From contig WGBG01000117.1 of the NCBI GenBank assembly GCA_015494395.1, positions 1 through 46,243 on the forward strand: a stretch of 46,243 nucleotides of DNA. Direction: 5' to 3'. The number at the start of each line of letters is the position of its first letter. Within the stretch, counting starts at the first letter, position 1. Shown in pieces: positions 1 to 7,503 of the stretch. The position numbers were made by a program, and so were the translations under genes. A model generated the notes under the pieces. It ran no database searches and was not told where the DNA came from. It was given only the letters and a program-made list of their open reading frames with translations. This DNA comes from Deltaproteobacteria bacterium (GTDB lineage Bacteria; Desulfobacterota; Dissulfuribacteria; Dissulfuribacterales; QOAL01).

Positions 1-25
1 CTCTTCTCCTCGTTAACCAGCAACT

Positions 26-577
26 CTATTCGTACTTGAGATGCCTGACCTCGCCCTTGCCCTCCAGCGGGTAGTCCTTTCGTAGCGGATGGTCTTCAAA
101 CTCATCCCACATGAGAAGCCTGCGGAGATTGTAATGTCCCTTGAACTTGAATCCAAACATATCGAAGGCCTCCCTTTCCGGCCAGTCAGCCGCCTTCCAT
201 ATACATGTAACAGTATCCACTGTCATATCATCCTCTGGGACACGAATCTTGACCTGAAGTCTCTCGTTGGTCTTCAGAGAGAGCAGCAGGTAGATAACTT
301 CAAATCGTGGTGGAGGAGGCCCCTTATCCTCCTCCACCTTCTCCTCTTCCCCTTCGGCCTTCTTTTTGGGCTTTTTCTTCTTTTTGTATAGATCAAGATT
401 GTCCACACCGAACAGGTCGCTGAGAAAATCAAAGGATGTATCAGGATCGTCCTTCAGTCTGGTAAGGACAGATACGATCTTCTCCCTGGGCACCTCAACA
501 CTCAGGTCACCCCGGTGCTCGGTTACTGCAATCACATCGTCTTTTAGACAGTTTAGTACTCTTTCCTTGAGGCTCAT
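26..577 (-). CDS. nuoC: NADH-quinone oxidoreductase subunit C
   Basis: Peripheral-arm subunit of respiratory complex I (30 kDa subunit family). The C-terminal half carries the family signature: the [20 protein letters not shown] stretch (about residues 123-142), then [20 protein letters not shown]. The start ATG overlaps the stop of nuoB (ATGA), so translation is probably coupled. The gene ends 25 bases before the window edge, where nuoD would be expected but cannot be seen. Unusual: between the N-terminal [12 protein letters not shown] segment and the RFEVIYLL strand there is a low-complexity linker (residues 65-90), first Lys-rich, then Glu-rich, ending in four prolines. The family normally has a much shorter loop there. 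Function is secure; the role of the linker is unknown. Confidence 0.95.
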   Translation of the reverse strand: MSLKERVLNCLKDDVIAVTEHRGDLSVEVPREKIVSVLTRLKDDPDTSFDFLSDLFGVDNLDLYKKKKKPKKKAEGEEEKVEEDKGPPPPRFEVIYLLLSLKTNERLQVKIRVPEDDMTVDTVTCIWKAADWPEREAFDMFGFKFKGHYNLRRLLMWDEFEDHPLRKDYPLEGKGEVRHLKYE

Positions 578-1089
578 TTTGTGGCCTCCAGTGCTTCAGC
601 CACCTCTTGGCGCTTTTTGTAAAGAGGATGATCCTCTTGAATTTTATCAAGGAGTTTGAGCAGTGCGTAAAGGATACCCTCGGGCCTGGGCGGACAACCA
701 GGGATATACACATCAACAGGAATTATGCTGCCTATGCCCTGCTGGGTTGAATAGGTCCTGAATACCCCACCTGTACATGCGCATGCACCTACTGCAATTA
801 CCCACTTTGGTTCTGCCATCTGATCATAAATGGTCTTCAGGATGGGAACCATCTTCTTGGTAATTGTTCCCGCCTCAATGAGTACATCGCACTGACGGGG
901 GGAGAAACCTACACGCTCCGCACCAAACCTTGCCATGTCATAACTTGATGCCAATGCTGCCATCAGCTCAATGCCGCAACATGCAGTACCGTACGGAAAC
1001 GGCCAGGGGGACCTGCTTCTGCCCCAGTTGATCAGTTGTTCTGCCTTGGTAAGTAGCCAACCCTCACCCTGATATGCCTGAAATGCCAT
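574..1089 (-). CDS. nuoB: NADH-quinone oxidoreductase subunit B
   Basis: Complex I subunit that holds the terminal 4Fe-4S cluster N2 next to the quinone site. Expected ligands are visible: the tandem C37-C38 in GTACCGIE, C103 in VGACACTGG, and C132 in GCPPRPEG. Length (171 aa) is normal. It sits 13 bp after nuoA and overlaps nuoC by 4 bp, which fits one nuoABC... transcript on the minus strand. Confidence 0.96.
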   Translation of the reverse strand: MAFQAYQGEGWLLTKAEQLINWGRSRSPWPFPYGTACCGIELMAALASSYDMARFGAERVGFSPRQCDVLIEAGTITKKMVPILKTIYDQMAEPKWVIAVGACACTGGVFRTYSTQQGIGSIIPVDVYIPGCPPRPEGILYALLKLLDKIQEDHPLYKKRQEVAEALEATK

Positions 1090-1102
1090 AATCCAGTCTC
1101 CA

Positions 1103-1468
1103 CTATTCCCAGTCTATTGCACGTTTCTTAATGGCATAGATAAGACCTGCCAGCAAAACCGCCACAAAGATGAACACTTCGATGAAGATTCCCCAGCCAA
1201 GCTGTGCCAGGTCACGATATTTTACTGCGAGGGGATAAATCAGAACTGTTTCGAGATCGAACACAAGAAATAGAACGGCCACCAGAAAATACTTGATTGC
1301 GTATCGCTTGTGGCCAGGGTCTAAAAGAGGGACACCACATTCAAACGTGGTGGCTTTTCTCGGCTTTGGACGATAAGGGCCGAGCAGTGCAGAAACGACC
1401 AGCATGATCACTACTACAATGAATGACATGCCAAGATACATGACGATGGTTTCAAAACCGCTCATCAT
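1103..1468 (-). CDS. nuoA: NADH-quinone oxidoreductase subunit A
   Basis: Small membrane subunit of complex I, with three predicted transmembrane helices (about residues 6-28, 58-80 and 90-112). The conserved loop [14 protein letters not shown] and the [10 protein letters not shown] segment are both present. First gene of the nuo operon here. An AGGAGG ribosome site lies about 8 bases upstream of the first of two adjacent ATGs, supporting this start. The spacer upstream holds two hairpins. Confidence 0.95.
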   Translation of the reverse strand: MMSGFETIVMYLGMSFIVVVIMLVVSALLGPYRPKPRKATTFECGVPLLDPGHKRYAIKYFLVAVLFLVFDLETVLIYPLAVKYRDLAQLGWGIFIEVFIFVAVLLAGLIYAIKKRAIDWE

Positions 1469-1845
1469 GACCGTGCCTCCTCTCAGGCTAAAAAAGCCAG
1501 CCTTATAAAATGAATATCAATTCAGGCATGAGGCAGCACTGCTGCCATGCCTACCATTATATGTCAGGCTGAACGGCATTATCGTGATTCCATTCGGCTC
1601 CCTGATGCTGTTACACAGCATCCGAATGGCAGGCGTAATGAATTGCTCACTACTACCCGATGACTATGCCTGCTGAACAGGTTGTGCCAATTATTCAGTA
1701 TCGCTGGCCTGCCGCAGTTCAGCATATTAAAGGAATAGTCGGAGGCAAAATATGAAAGCCTCTTCCCCCTCTAATTCAACTTATGCTGGAAAGAATTATC
1801 ACACAGAAATTGCACTGTCAAGCAAAAAAATGAATGAGGCTTCAT
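1469..1845. other. structured spacer between aat and nuoA
   Basis: No credible gene. Two hairpin-forming stretches are visible. At 1525-1551, GGCAT and GGCAGC pair with GCTGCC and ATGCC around a small bulge. At 1590-1629, an outer CCATTCGG/CCGAATGG stem encloses GATGCTG/CAGCATC. Either could be the aat terminator or part of the nuo leader. Neither has a clear T-tract on the minus strand, so their role is open. Confidence 0.4.
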
Positions 1846-2538
1846 TTATGTTATCAACGTATCCCAACGACAGGACATCGGCCCTTTCTGAGAGCAGAGC
1901 CGCTTAAGCATGGCAAGGAACTCACTCCTTGGAATATCACGGGCACCAAAACGCTCAAGATGGCCTGTGCGCACCTGGCAGTCAATTAGCTCCACGCCAT
2001 TTTTCTCAAGCCATTTGACCAGGGTGACAAAGGCAACCTTTGAAGCATCAGGCTGTCTGAAAAACATGGATTCACCAAAAAAAACCCTGCCAAGACAGAC
2101 TCCGTAAAGCCCGCCGGCAAGCCTTCCGTCCCGCCATGCCTCAACCGAGTGCGCAAACCCCAGCCGATGAAGCTCCATGTATGCAGCCACCATCTCCTGG
2201 GTTATCCACGTGCCTCTCTCGCGTCTGCCGCCTTCAACCGCACACGCCCTTATCACACCTTCAAAATCCCTGTCCATGGAGACTTTGAACCTGCCCTGCC
2301 TGAGTATCCTTGAAAGACGTTTTGGAATGTGAAGTTCCTCAGGAAAAAGGACCATGCGGGGATCAGGAGACCACCACAGGATTGGATCTCCCGGGCTGTA
2401 CCAAGGGAATATCCCAGAAATGTATGCAAGAAGAAGCCTTTCCGGGGAAAGGTCTCCCCCTATGGCAAGAAGCCCATGGGGATCTGCTTCATCCGGATGA
2501 GGAAACCAGATATCCCGTGTAAGAAGGATGGGAAACAT
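1846..2538 (-). CDS. aat: leucyl/phenylalanyl-tRNA--protein transferase
   Basis: Transfers Leu or Phe from aminoacyl-tRNA to the N-terminus of proteins with basic N-terminal residues, marking them for ClpS/ClpAP (N-end rule). The family core is clear: [20 protein letters not shown] near the start, then [21 protein letters not shown], and [17 protein letters not shown] further on. Length of about 230 aa is standard. It lies just downstream of cysS on the same strand. The start is either the ATG at 2538 or a GTG one codon earlier; an AAGGGG lies rather far upstream of both. Confidence 0.95.
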   Translation of the reverse strand: MFPILLTRDIWFPHPDEADPHGLLAIGGDLSPERLLLAYISGIFPWYSPGDPILWWSPDPRMVLFPEELHIPKRLSRILRQGRFKVSMDRDFEGVIRACAVEGGRRERGTWITQEMVAAYMELHRLGFAHSVEAWRDGRLAGGLYGVCLGRVFFGESMFFRQPDASKVAFVTLVKWLEKNGVELIDCQVRTGHLERFGARDIPRSEFLAMLKRLCSQKGPMSCRWDTLIT

Positions 2539-2550
2539 CACAGGGCAGTA

Positions 2551-4026
2551 TCATCCCCTTCCAGCGCTCCATGTGGTGCCTTCCGGGCCATCCTGAAGGA
2601 CTATATTTTTTGAAAGCAGCTCATCCCTGATACGGTCTGCCTCTGCCCAGTTCCTCTCCCGCCTTGCCTGATTGCGCTTTTCGATGAGTTCTTCAAGAGC
2701 CTCCTGATCAAGGCCTGCCTCAGAAAGCGCTGCCAGGTTGCGCTCCTTGAGGTATGCCGAAGGGTCCTGCCGCAGGATTCCAAGCACACTGGCCGCTTTT
2801 TTAACTGCCTCGGCACCTGCCTTCAGAGGCTCGACATAAAGGGCAGAGGGCTTTTTGCCTGCCTGGTCATTCAACCGGTTCAGGGCGCGCACTGCCTCAA
2901 AGAGGATACCGGTTGCCTTTGCGGTATTGAAATCATCATCCATTGCCTTATTAAACTTTTCAGGAAGTGCCTCAAGCTCCTGGATCGCCCCTGATGCTGC
3001 GTCAGTCACTGGTCTCTTCTTCCTGACATTCATCCCGGAAAGGCGTTCTGCCTCTGCTACCGCATTGTAGCACCGGTCAAGGGCAGCCATATTCTCACTT
3101 ATTGCCTCAGGGCTGTAATCAAGGGGGCTCCGGTAGTGTTTTGAAAGCAGAAACAGACGCAGTGCTTCAGGATGATACTCCTTCAGAATATCCTGGATGG
3201 TGATAAAATTATTCAGCGACTTTGACATCTTGTCACCTTTTATGGTGACAAAGCCGTTATGCATCCAGTATTTTACAAACCTGCTGCCGGTTGCAGCCTC
3301 TGACTGGGCACGTTCGTTTTCATGATGAGGAAAGATGAGATCAAGCCCGCCACCGTGTATGTCAATGGTCTCCCCAAGGTACTTCATGCTCATTGCCGAG
3401 CATTCTATGTGCCAGCCCGGACGCCCTTCACCCCAGGGGCTCTCCCATTTGGGCTCGCCAGGCTTTGCGGCCTTCCACAGGGCAAAATCCCCTGGAGAGC
3501 GCTTGTTCTCACCCGGGGCAATCCTTGCACCTGCAAGCATCTCCTCAATATTCCTGCCTGAAAGCGCACCGTAGCCTGCAAAATTTTCCACGGAAAAATA
3601 GACATCGCCCCCAACCTCGTAGGCAACGCCCTTTTCAACCAGATTCTCTATCAGATTTATTATATCCGGGATATGCTCTGTTGCCTTTGGCTCTATGTCT
3701 GCGCGTAAAATTCCCAGGGCATCCATATCATCATAGAAGTGGCCAATCTCACGCTCAGAGAGCTCCGAACAGGAAATCCCCTCCTGGTTTGCCCTGTTTA
3801 TTATCTTGTCATCAATATCTGTAAAATTGCGCACAAAGGTCACGTCAAAACCGCGGCTCCTCAGATGACGCACCACGGCATCAAACACAACTGCTGACCG
3901 GGCATGGCCAATGTGACACCTGTCATAGGCAGTTATGCCGCAGACATACATGCGCACCTTCCCCTCTTCCAGGGGCGTGAATTCCTCTTTTTTTCTGGTA
4001 AAACTGTTATATATCTGTATGCTCAT
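2551..4026 (-). CDS. cysS: cysteinyl-tRNA synthetase
   Basis: Class I aminoacyl-tRNA synthetase that charges tRNA-Cys. The HIGH motif is at residues 38-41 and KMSKS at 266-270. The catalytic zinc ligands typical of CysS are in place: C29, C209 and the HHENE segment (H234, E238). At 491 aa it is full length, with a typical C-terminal anticodon-binding region. Probably co-transcribed with aat. A family A repeat begins 12 bp upstream of the start codon, so the promoter must lie in or beyond that repeat. Confidence 0.97.
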   Translation of the reverse strand: MSIQIYNSFTRKKEEFTPLEEGKVRMYVCGITAYDRCHIGHARSAVVFDAVVRHLRSRGFDVTFVRNFTDIDDKIINRANQEGISCSELSEREIGHFYDDMDALGILRADIEPKATEHIPDIINLIENLVEKGVAYEVGGDVYFSVENFAGYGALSGRNIEEMLAGARIAPGENKRSPGDFALWKAAKPGEPKWESPWGEGRPGWHIECSAMSMKYLGETIDIHGGGLDLIFPHHENERAQSEAATGSRFVKYWMHNGFVTIKGDKMSKSLNNFITIQDILKEYHPEALRLFLLSKHYRSPLDYSPEAISENMAALDRCYNAVAEAERLSGMNVRKKRPVTDAASGAIQELEALPEKFNKAMDDDFNTAKATGILFEAVRALNRLNDQAGKKPSALYVEPLKAGAEAVKKAASVLGILRQDPSAYLKERNLAALSEAGLDQEALEELIEKRNQARRERNWAEADRIRDELLSKNIVLQDGPEGTTWSAGRG

Positions 4027-4038
4027 ATCAAATTCTCT

Positions 4039-4245
4039 CCTAAATTGAGCGTTTCAAAATCTGAAAAATATTTTTTCAGCAAAATTAAAAGGAGCTATGG
4101 CAATTATAGCTTTCCAGTTTTGAAACCCTTCGGGATTGCCGTATTTACTGCATCTCCTTTGTCAGAGGAATCCCCATATAGGCGACTATTATGGGAATTC
4201 CTCTTTCGCGAATCTGCAGCAAATCCGACAATCGCTCAATCTAGG
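4039..4245 (+). repeat. family A repeat, copy 1
   Basis: About 207 bp, bounded by CCTAAATTGAGCG on the left and CGCTCAATCTAGG on the right (terminal inverted repeats). Inside are two paired arms: TTTCAAAATCTG... with ...CAGTTTTGAAA, and an outer GATTGCCGTATTT.../...AAATCCGACAATC pairing that encloses a GAGGAAT.../...ATTCCTC hairpin. Nearly the same sequence recurs at 41540-41747 and 46044 to the window end. No credible coding content. It resembles a MITE or other structured intergenic element. Confidence 0.85.
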
Positions 4246-4272
4246 TCTCTGTAGCTTTCATCGCTTGACTTC

Positions 4273-5574
4273 TCAGGAACGCTCCTCCACCACTCCTATA
4301 CCGCTCTCTGCCGGGACCCTGTCCTGAATCGAGGCTGCCTCCACGGGCTTCACCCTGCACGCAACACCGATTGTCTCCTCAAATGCCTGCTCCACCTCTC
4401 TGATCCACCTGTGAAGCTCAGGCAGGCTGCCTGAAAAATTCTCAACACCTATTGCAATCCTGAGCTCCATGGTCATGAGGTGATCCCGCCGCCTCAGGAT
4501 CATAAGACAGGGGAGACGCACGCCGCCTGCCCGTTCTGCAATAAAGTTTGCAATATATTCAGGAGAAATCCTTATGCCCCGCAGACTCACAAGGTTGTCA
4601 CAATGCCCTGAAACCGGCATCATACGCCAGGTTGTCCTGCCGCACTCACACGGTTCTGTCACTATTGAGGTTATATCGCCTGTACGGAAACGAATAAGCG
4701 GATTTGCCCTTGCGGTTACTGTGGTTATCACAAGCTCCCCAGGCTCTCCGGGAGGTAACTGACGGCCAGTTTCAGGGTTAATTATCTCAGGGATAAAGTG
4801 ATCCATTGCCAGGTGCAGACCGGACCTCTGGCTGCACTCATAGGCCATGCCTGCGCCCAGTGCCTCAAATATTCCGTAACCGCTCCATGTATCCACGGAA
4901 AAGCCGTCCTCAAGCCGGCTTCTGGTCTCTTCTGTAAGGGTTTCTCCTACAAGCACGGCATTTTTGAGACTGAGGCTTGCAACAGGTACGTCTTCCCTCA
5001 TGAGACATGAAAGAAGATGAAGCCCATAGGAGGGAGTAGTTACAAGCACGGTTGTCTTGAAGTCTGCAAGCACCCTGAGCCTCGCCCCTGTGCTAATGGA
5101 ATCCGGTGGAATTACAAGGGCTCCAATCTGTTCAGCGCCCTCCCGAATATCCTGCCAGATGTTTGACATGCCGGGATCAAGGCAGATCTGCACTATGTCA
5201 TCCGGCGTCACCCCGCATGCAGAGAGAAACCTTGCAGATAATGCCCGCCTGTGCCTCAGATCACTCTCGGTATAGCCAAGGGCAATAGGATTTGCCTGGG
5301 CACTCCTTAATGTATGGATGCGGACAATATCTCTAAGGGGCACTGAAAAGAGTCCGTAGGGATAGTTAAGAGAAAGATCATCCCTTGTGGTAAAGGGCAG
5401 CCTGGAAATATCATCAAGCGAGGCTATATCGTCCTTGGTGACACCGGCCTCCTCCATTGCCTTCCTGTAAAAAGGAATCCTGTCCCAGGCCCTGTTAACA
5501 GTGCTCTGCAACAGCTCGGTATGCCACTGCCGCCACGCATCAGGAGAGAGATATTCCACCTTATCGTTCTGCAT
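4273..5574 (-). CDS. phenylacetate-CoA ligase family protein with altered P-loop
   Basis: Member of the PaaK branch of the ANL adenylate-forming superfamily, normally making an acyl-CoA from an aryl or acyl acid, ATP and CoA. Landmarks seen: N-terminal IPFYRKAMEEAG (33-44), LPFTTRDDL (59-67), GYGIFEALG (232-240), RFRTGDITS (295-303), and the GHCDNL...LRG hinge (323-333). Odd feature: the ATP-binding P-loop, normally SSGTTGKP, reads LRSAQANP at residues 89-96 with no gap in the alignment, so both glycines and the lysine are gone. The enzyme may be inactive or changed, or the DNA may carry compensating indels. Downstream of the orphan livF, a pairing common at the end of liv operons. The substrate cannot be told. 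Confidence 0.8.
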   Translation of the reverse strand: MQNDKVEYLSPDAWRQWHTELLQSTVNRAWDRIPFYRKAMEEAGVTKDDIASLDDISRLPFTTRDDLSLNYPYGLFSVPLRDIVRIHTLRSAQANPIALGYTESDLRHRRALSARFLSACGVTPDDIVQICLDPGMSNIWQDIREGAEQIGALVIPPDSISTGARLRVLADFKTTVLVTTPSYGLHLLSCLMREDVPVASLSLKNAVLVGETLTEETRSRLEDGFSVDTWSGYGIFEALGAGMAYECSQRSGLHLAMDHFIPEIINPETGRQLPPGEPGELVITTVTARANPLIRFRTGDITSIVTEPCECGRTTWRMMPVSGHCDNLVSLRGIRISPEYIANFIAERAGGVRLPCLMILRRRDHLMTMELRIAIGVENFSGSLPELHRWIREVEQAFEETIGVACRVKPVEAASIQDRVPAESGIGVVEERS

Positions 5575-5592
5575 CTTATGTTCTCCGTAAAT

Positions 5593-5627
5593 AGCTCAAG
5601 GCTATAAGCTGAAAGCTCAAAGTAAGG
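5593..5627. repeat. family C heptanucleotide repeat, site 1
   Basis: Five consecutive 7-base units: AGCTCAA, GGCTATA, AGCTGAA, AGCTCAA, AGTAAGG. Two are perfect and the others degenerate. The same unit recurs at 11980-12007, 12120-12147 (inverted) and 35153-35187 (inverted). Confidence 0.6.
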
Positions 5628-5646
5628 GAAGTTCCACTATCTACAA

Positions 5647-5785
5647 CCTGGATTGAGCGATTGCCGGATTTGTTGCAGATCCGGCAATCCTGAAGGGTTG
5701 CAAAAGTTGAACAGCATGATAGATGTAACTCCTTTTAATGTCGAACAGAATCATTTTTTCAAACTTTTGAAACGCTCAATTCAGG
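5647..5785 (-). repeat. family A repeat, internally deleted inverted copy
   Basis: A 139 bp element bounded by CCTGGATTGAGCG and CGCTCAATTCAGG, in the opposite orientation to the other family A copies. One arm is reduced to an 11-bp perfect hairpin (GATTGCCGGAT/ATCCGGCAATC). The rest is diverged but keeps the CTCCTTTTAAT and TTTTGAAACGCTCAA landmarks. It lies between livF and the ligase-like gene. Confidence 0.7.
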
Positions 5786-5809
5786 TAAAACCGTTTATCC
5801 TCCAACAGC

Positions 5810-6565
5810 TCACACCCTGCTGCAGGGACCGGTTCTTTCAGAGACGCTGTCATAATCCCTGCCAAGATAGGCACGCCTGACCTCACTGTCCTCTGCAAGG
5901 TCAGAGGCAGGACCCTGAAGTATAATCCTGCCTGTTTCAAGCACATATCCGCGATTGGCTATCTCAAGGGCCTTGCTCGCATTCTGTTCCACCAGGAGAA
6001 CCGTCATGCCCCGGCTGTTCAGGGTCACGATTGTCTCCATGATAACATCAACCAGCTTGGGGGCCAGGCCAAGTGAAGGCTCATCCAGCAGCAGTAGCCT
6101 GGGCCTTGCCATCATTGCCCTGCCCATTGCAAGCATCTGCTGTTCTCCTCCGCTAAGCGTGCCTGCAAGCTGCCCCTGGCGCTCCCTGAGCCTTGGAAAG
6201 AGCTCAAACACCTCCTCAAGGTCTTCCATAATCTCTGAAGCAGCAGCTCTGCCCCGTGGATATGCGCCAAGTTTCAGATTTTCAAGCACTGTAAGAGGAG
6301 CAAAAACCTGTCTTCCCTCAGGTGAATGGCTCACCCCCATTGCAACAATCTTTTCAGGGGACAGGCCATTAAGCCTCTTGCCTTCAAGGAGTATCTCACC
6401 CTTTTCCGGCCTGATCAAACCGGAAACTGTAAGGAGAAGCGTGGTCTTGCCTGCACCGTTTGCACCAATGAGACATACTATGTCACCCTGGTCCACATGA
6501 AGGGATATATTTTTTAGAACCGATACAGGCCCATATTTTGTATAAAGGTTTCGGATAGTAAGCAT
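5810..6565 (-). CDS. livF: branched-chain amino acid ABC transporter ATP-binding protein (LivF type)
   Basis: ATPase subunit of the Liv/HAAT importer family. Counting from the ATG at 6565: Walker A GANGAGKTT (34-42), signature LSGGEQQ (137-143), Walker B LLLLDEP (157-163), and the VEQN (192-195) typical of LivF in place of the usual H-loop histidine. A reading frame continues 10 codons upstream, but MLTIRNLYTKYG is the usual family start; neither start has a clear ribosome site. Oddity: no livG, livH, livM or binding protein lies next to it. The upstream neighbour is rsmD, so this is an orphan ATPase that must work with a permease encoded elsewhere, or a relic of a broken operon. Confidence 0.88.
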   Translation of the reverse strand: MLTIRNLYTKYGPVSVLKNISLHVDQGDIVCLIGANGAGKTTLLLTVSGLIRPEKGEILLEGKRLNGLSPEKIVAMGVSHSPEGRQVFAPLTVLENLKLGAYPRGRAAASEIMEDLEEVFELFPRLRERQGQLAGTLSGGEQQMLAMGRAMMARPRLLLLDEPSLGLAPKLVDVIMETIVTLNSRGMTVLLVEQNASKALEIANRGYVLETGRIILQGPASDLAEDSEVRRAYLGRDYDSVSERTGPCSRV

Positions 6566-6752
6566 ATTTTTATCTATTCGTAAGCAAAAGGGCATGAATA
6601 CAGCGATGTAGAAACACTGTACTTCAACACGGTAACAAAATCAGGATGACAAGGCAACGTCTCAGGCAATGCAGGTGCAGTACATACAATCTGAACGGAT
6701 ACGAAAGAGCCGGGAACCAGGAAAAACAACCTTCCGGTTTTCTGTCCCCCAT

Positions 6753-6777
6753 GTATGGTGCGCACTGCGCACCATAC
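6753..6777. repeat. perfect 25-base palindrome, REP-like
   Basis: Two 12-base arms (GTATGGTGCGCA and its exact complement) around one central C, in the spacer between rsmD and livF. The core GTGCGCACTGCGCAC recurs at 28222-28236. As RNA or single-stranded DNA it forms a very tight hairpin. No T-tract follows on either strand, so it is not a standard terminator. Confidence 0.75.
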
Positions 6778-6801
6778 TCCTGGAGTTTGGGAATCGGCAA
6801 A

Positions 6802-7392
6802 TCAGCCTGAACCTGAGCTTTCATAAAAAAACAGCGCTGTCTGGCCGTAACGCCTTTGGTCAACAAGCTCAAGCGTGCATGCATCACCGGACACCCTGTC
6901 CGGAAGCTCCACCCTTCCAAACTCCTCTACCACAATCATTCCCCCTGGTTCAACAACGGGGAAGCGCGCACAGAAAGCAAGAACGTCCTGGCCCAAGCCC
7001 ATGTTGTACGGCGGATCAGCAAAGACAATGCCAAACGGAGCAAGGCATTTGAGTCTGTTCCATGCTGCCCTGGTCTTTTTAAGATCTGCACGCAGGAGAG
7101 TGCCAGGGCTGTCAAAGCCCCCTGACCCAAGATTTTTCCTTATGCAATCAAGAGCACGGCTTGAGCTGTCCACAAATACCGCCTTTTCAGCACCCCGGGA
7201 CAGCGCCTCAAGCCCAAGGGCGCCGCTTCCGGCAAAGAGATCAAGCACCTGCTGATCCTGCCACACTACACCATGCCTTGAAGTGAGTATCTGAAACAGT
7301 GCCTCCCGCACCTTGTCTGTGGTAGGACGGATATCCAGACCCTTCAGCGTGGAGATACGCCGCCCCCTGGCCCTTCCGCCGGTTATACGCAT
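6802..7392 (-). CDS. rsmD: 16S rRNA (guanine(966)-N2)-methyltransferase
   Basis: SAM-dependent methyltransferase acting on G966 of 16S rRNA. From the ATG at 7392 the protein starts MRITGGRARGRR, the usual RsmD N-terminus. The SAM-binding motif DLFAGSGALGLEAL is at 51-64 and the catalytic DPPY at 126-129, giving 196 aa in all. The frame is open a further 34 codons upstream, but that part runs through the fba terminator hairpin and looks non-coding. The usual coaD partner is not next to it. Confidence 0.92.
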   Translation of the reverse strand: MRITGGRARGRRISTLKGLDIRPTTDKVREALFQILTSRHGVVWQDQQVLDLFAGSGALGLEALSRGAEKAVFVDSSSRALDCIRKNLGSGGFDSPGTLLRADLKKTRAAWNRLKCLAPFGIVFADPPYNMGLGQDVLAFCARFPVVEPGGMIVVEEFGRVELPDRVSGDACTLELVDQRRYGQTALFFYESSGSG

Positions 7393-7442
7393 GTTTTCAG
7401 AATAAGGTTGAAAAATGGATCCACAAAAGCACAACGCCTCAC

Positions 7443-7481
7443 AAAAAAGGCGTACAGCCTCTCTTTGGCTGCACGCCTTTT
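7443..7481 (-). terminator. rho-independent terminator of fba
   Basis: Fifteen-base stem (AAAAGGCGTACAGCC against GGCTGCACGCCTTTT, one mismatch) with a 7-base loop, followed on the minus strand by a run of six T. It lies 22 bp after the fba stop codon. Confidence 0.85.
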
Positions 7482-7503
7482 GAGCCATTATCATGCAGGG
7501 GAA

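Noticed and set aside
3904-4327. Plus-strand frames across family A copy 1
   Set aside because: Parts of the translation recur at 41638-41865 only because the DNA repeat recurs. No ribosome site and no protein family features.
5955-6500. Long plus-strand frame opposite livF
   Set aside because: Antisense shadow of a well-supported gene; its translation is serine-rich and shows no domain.
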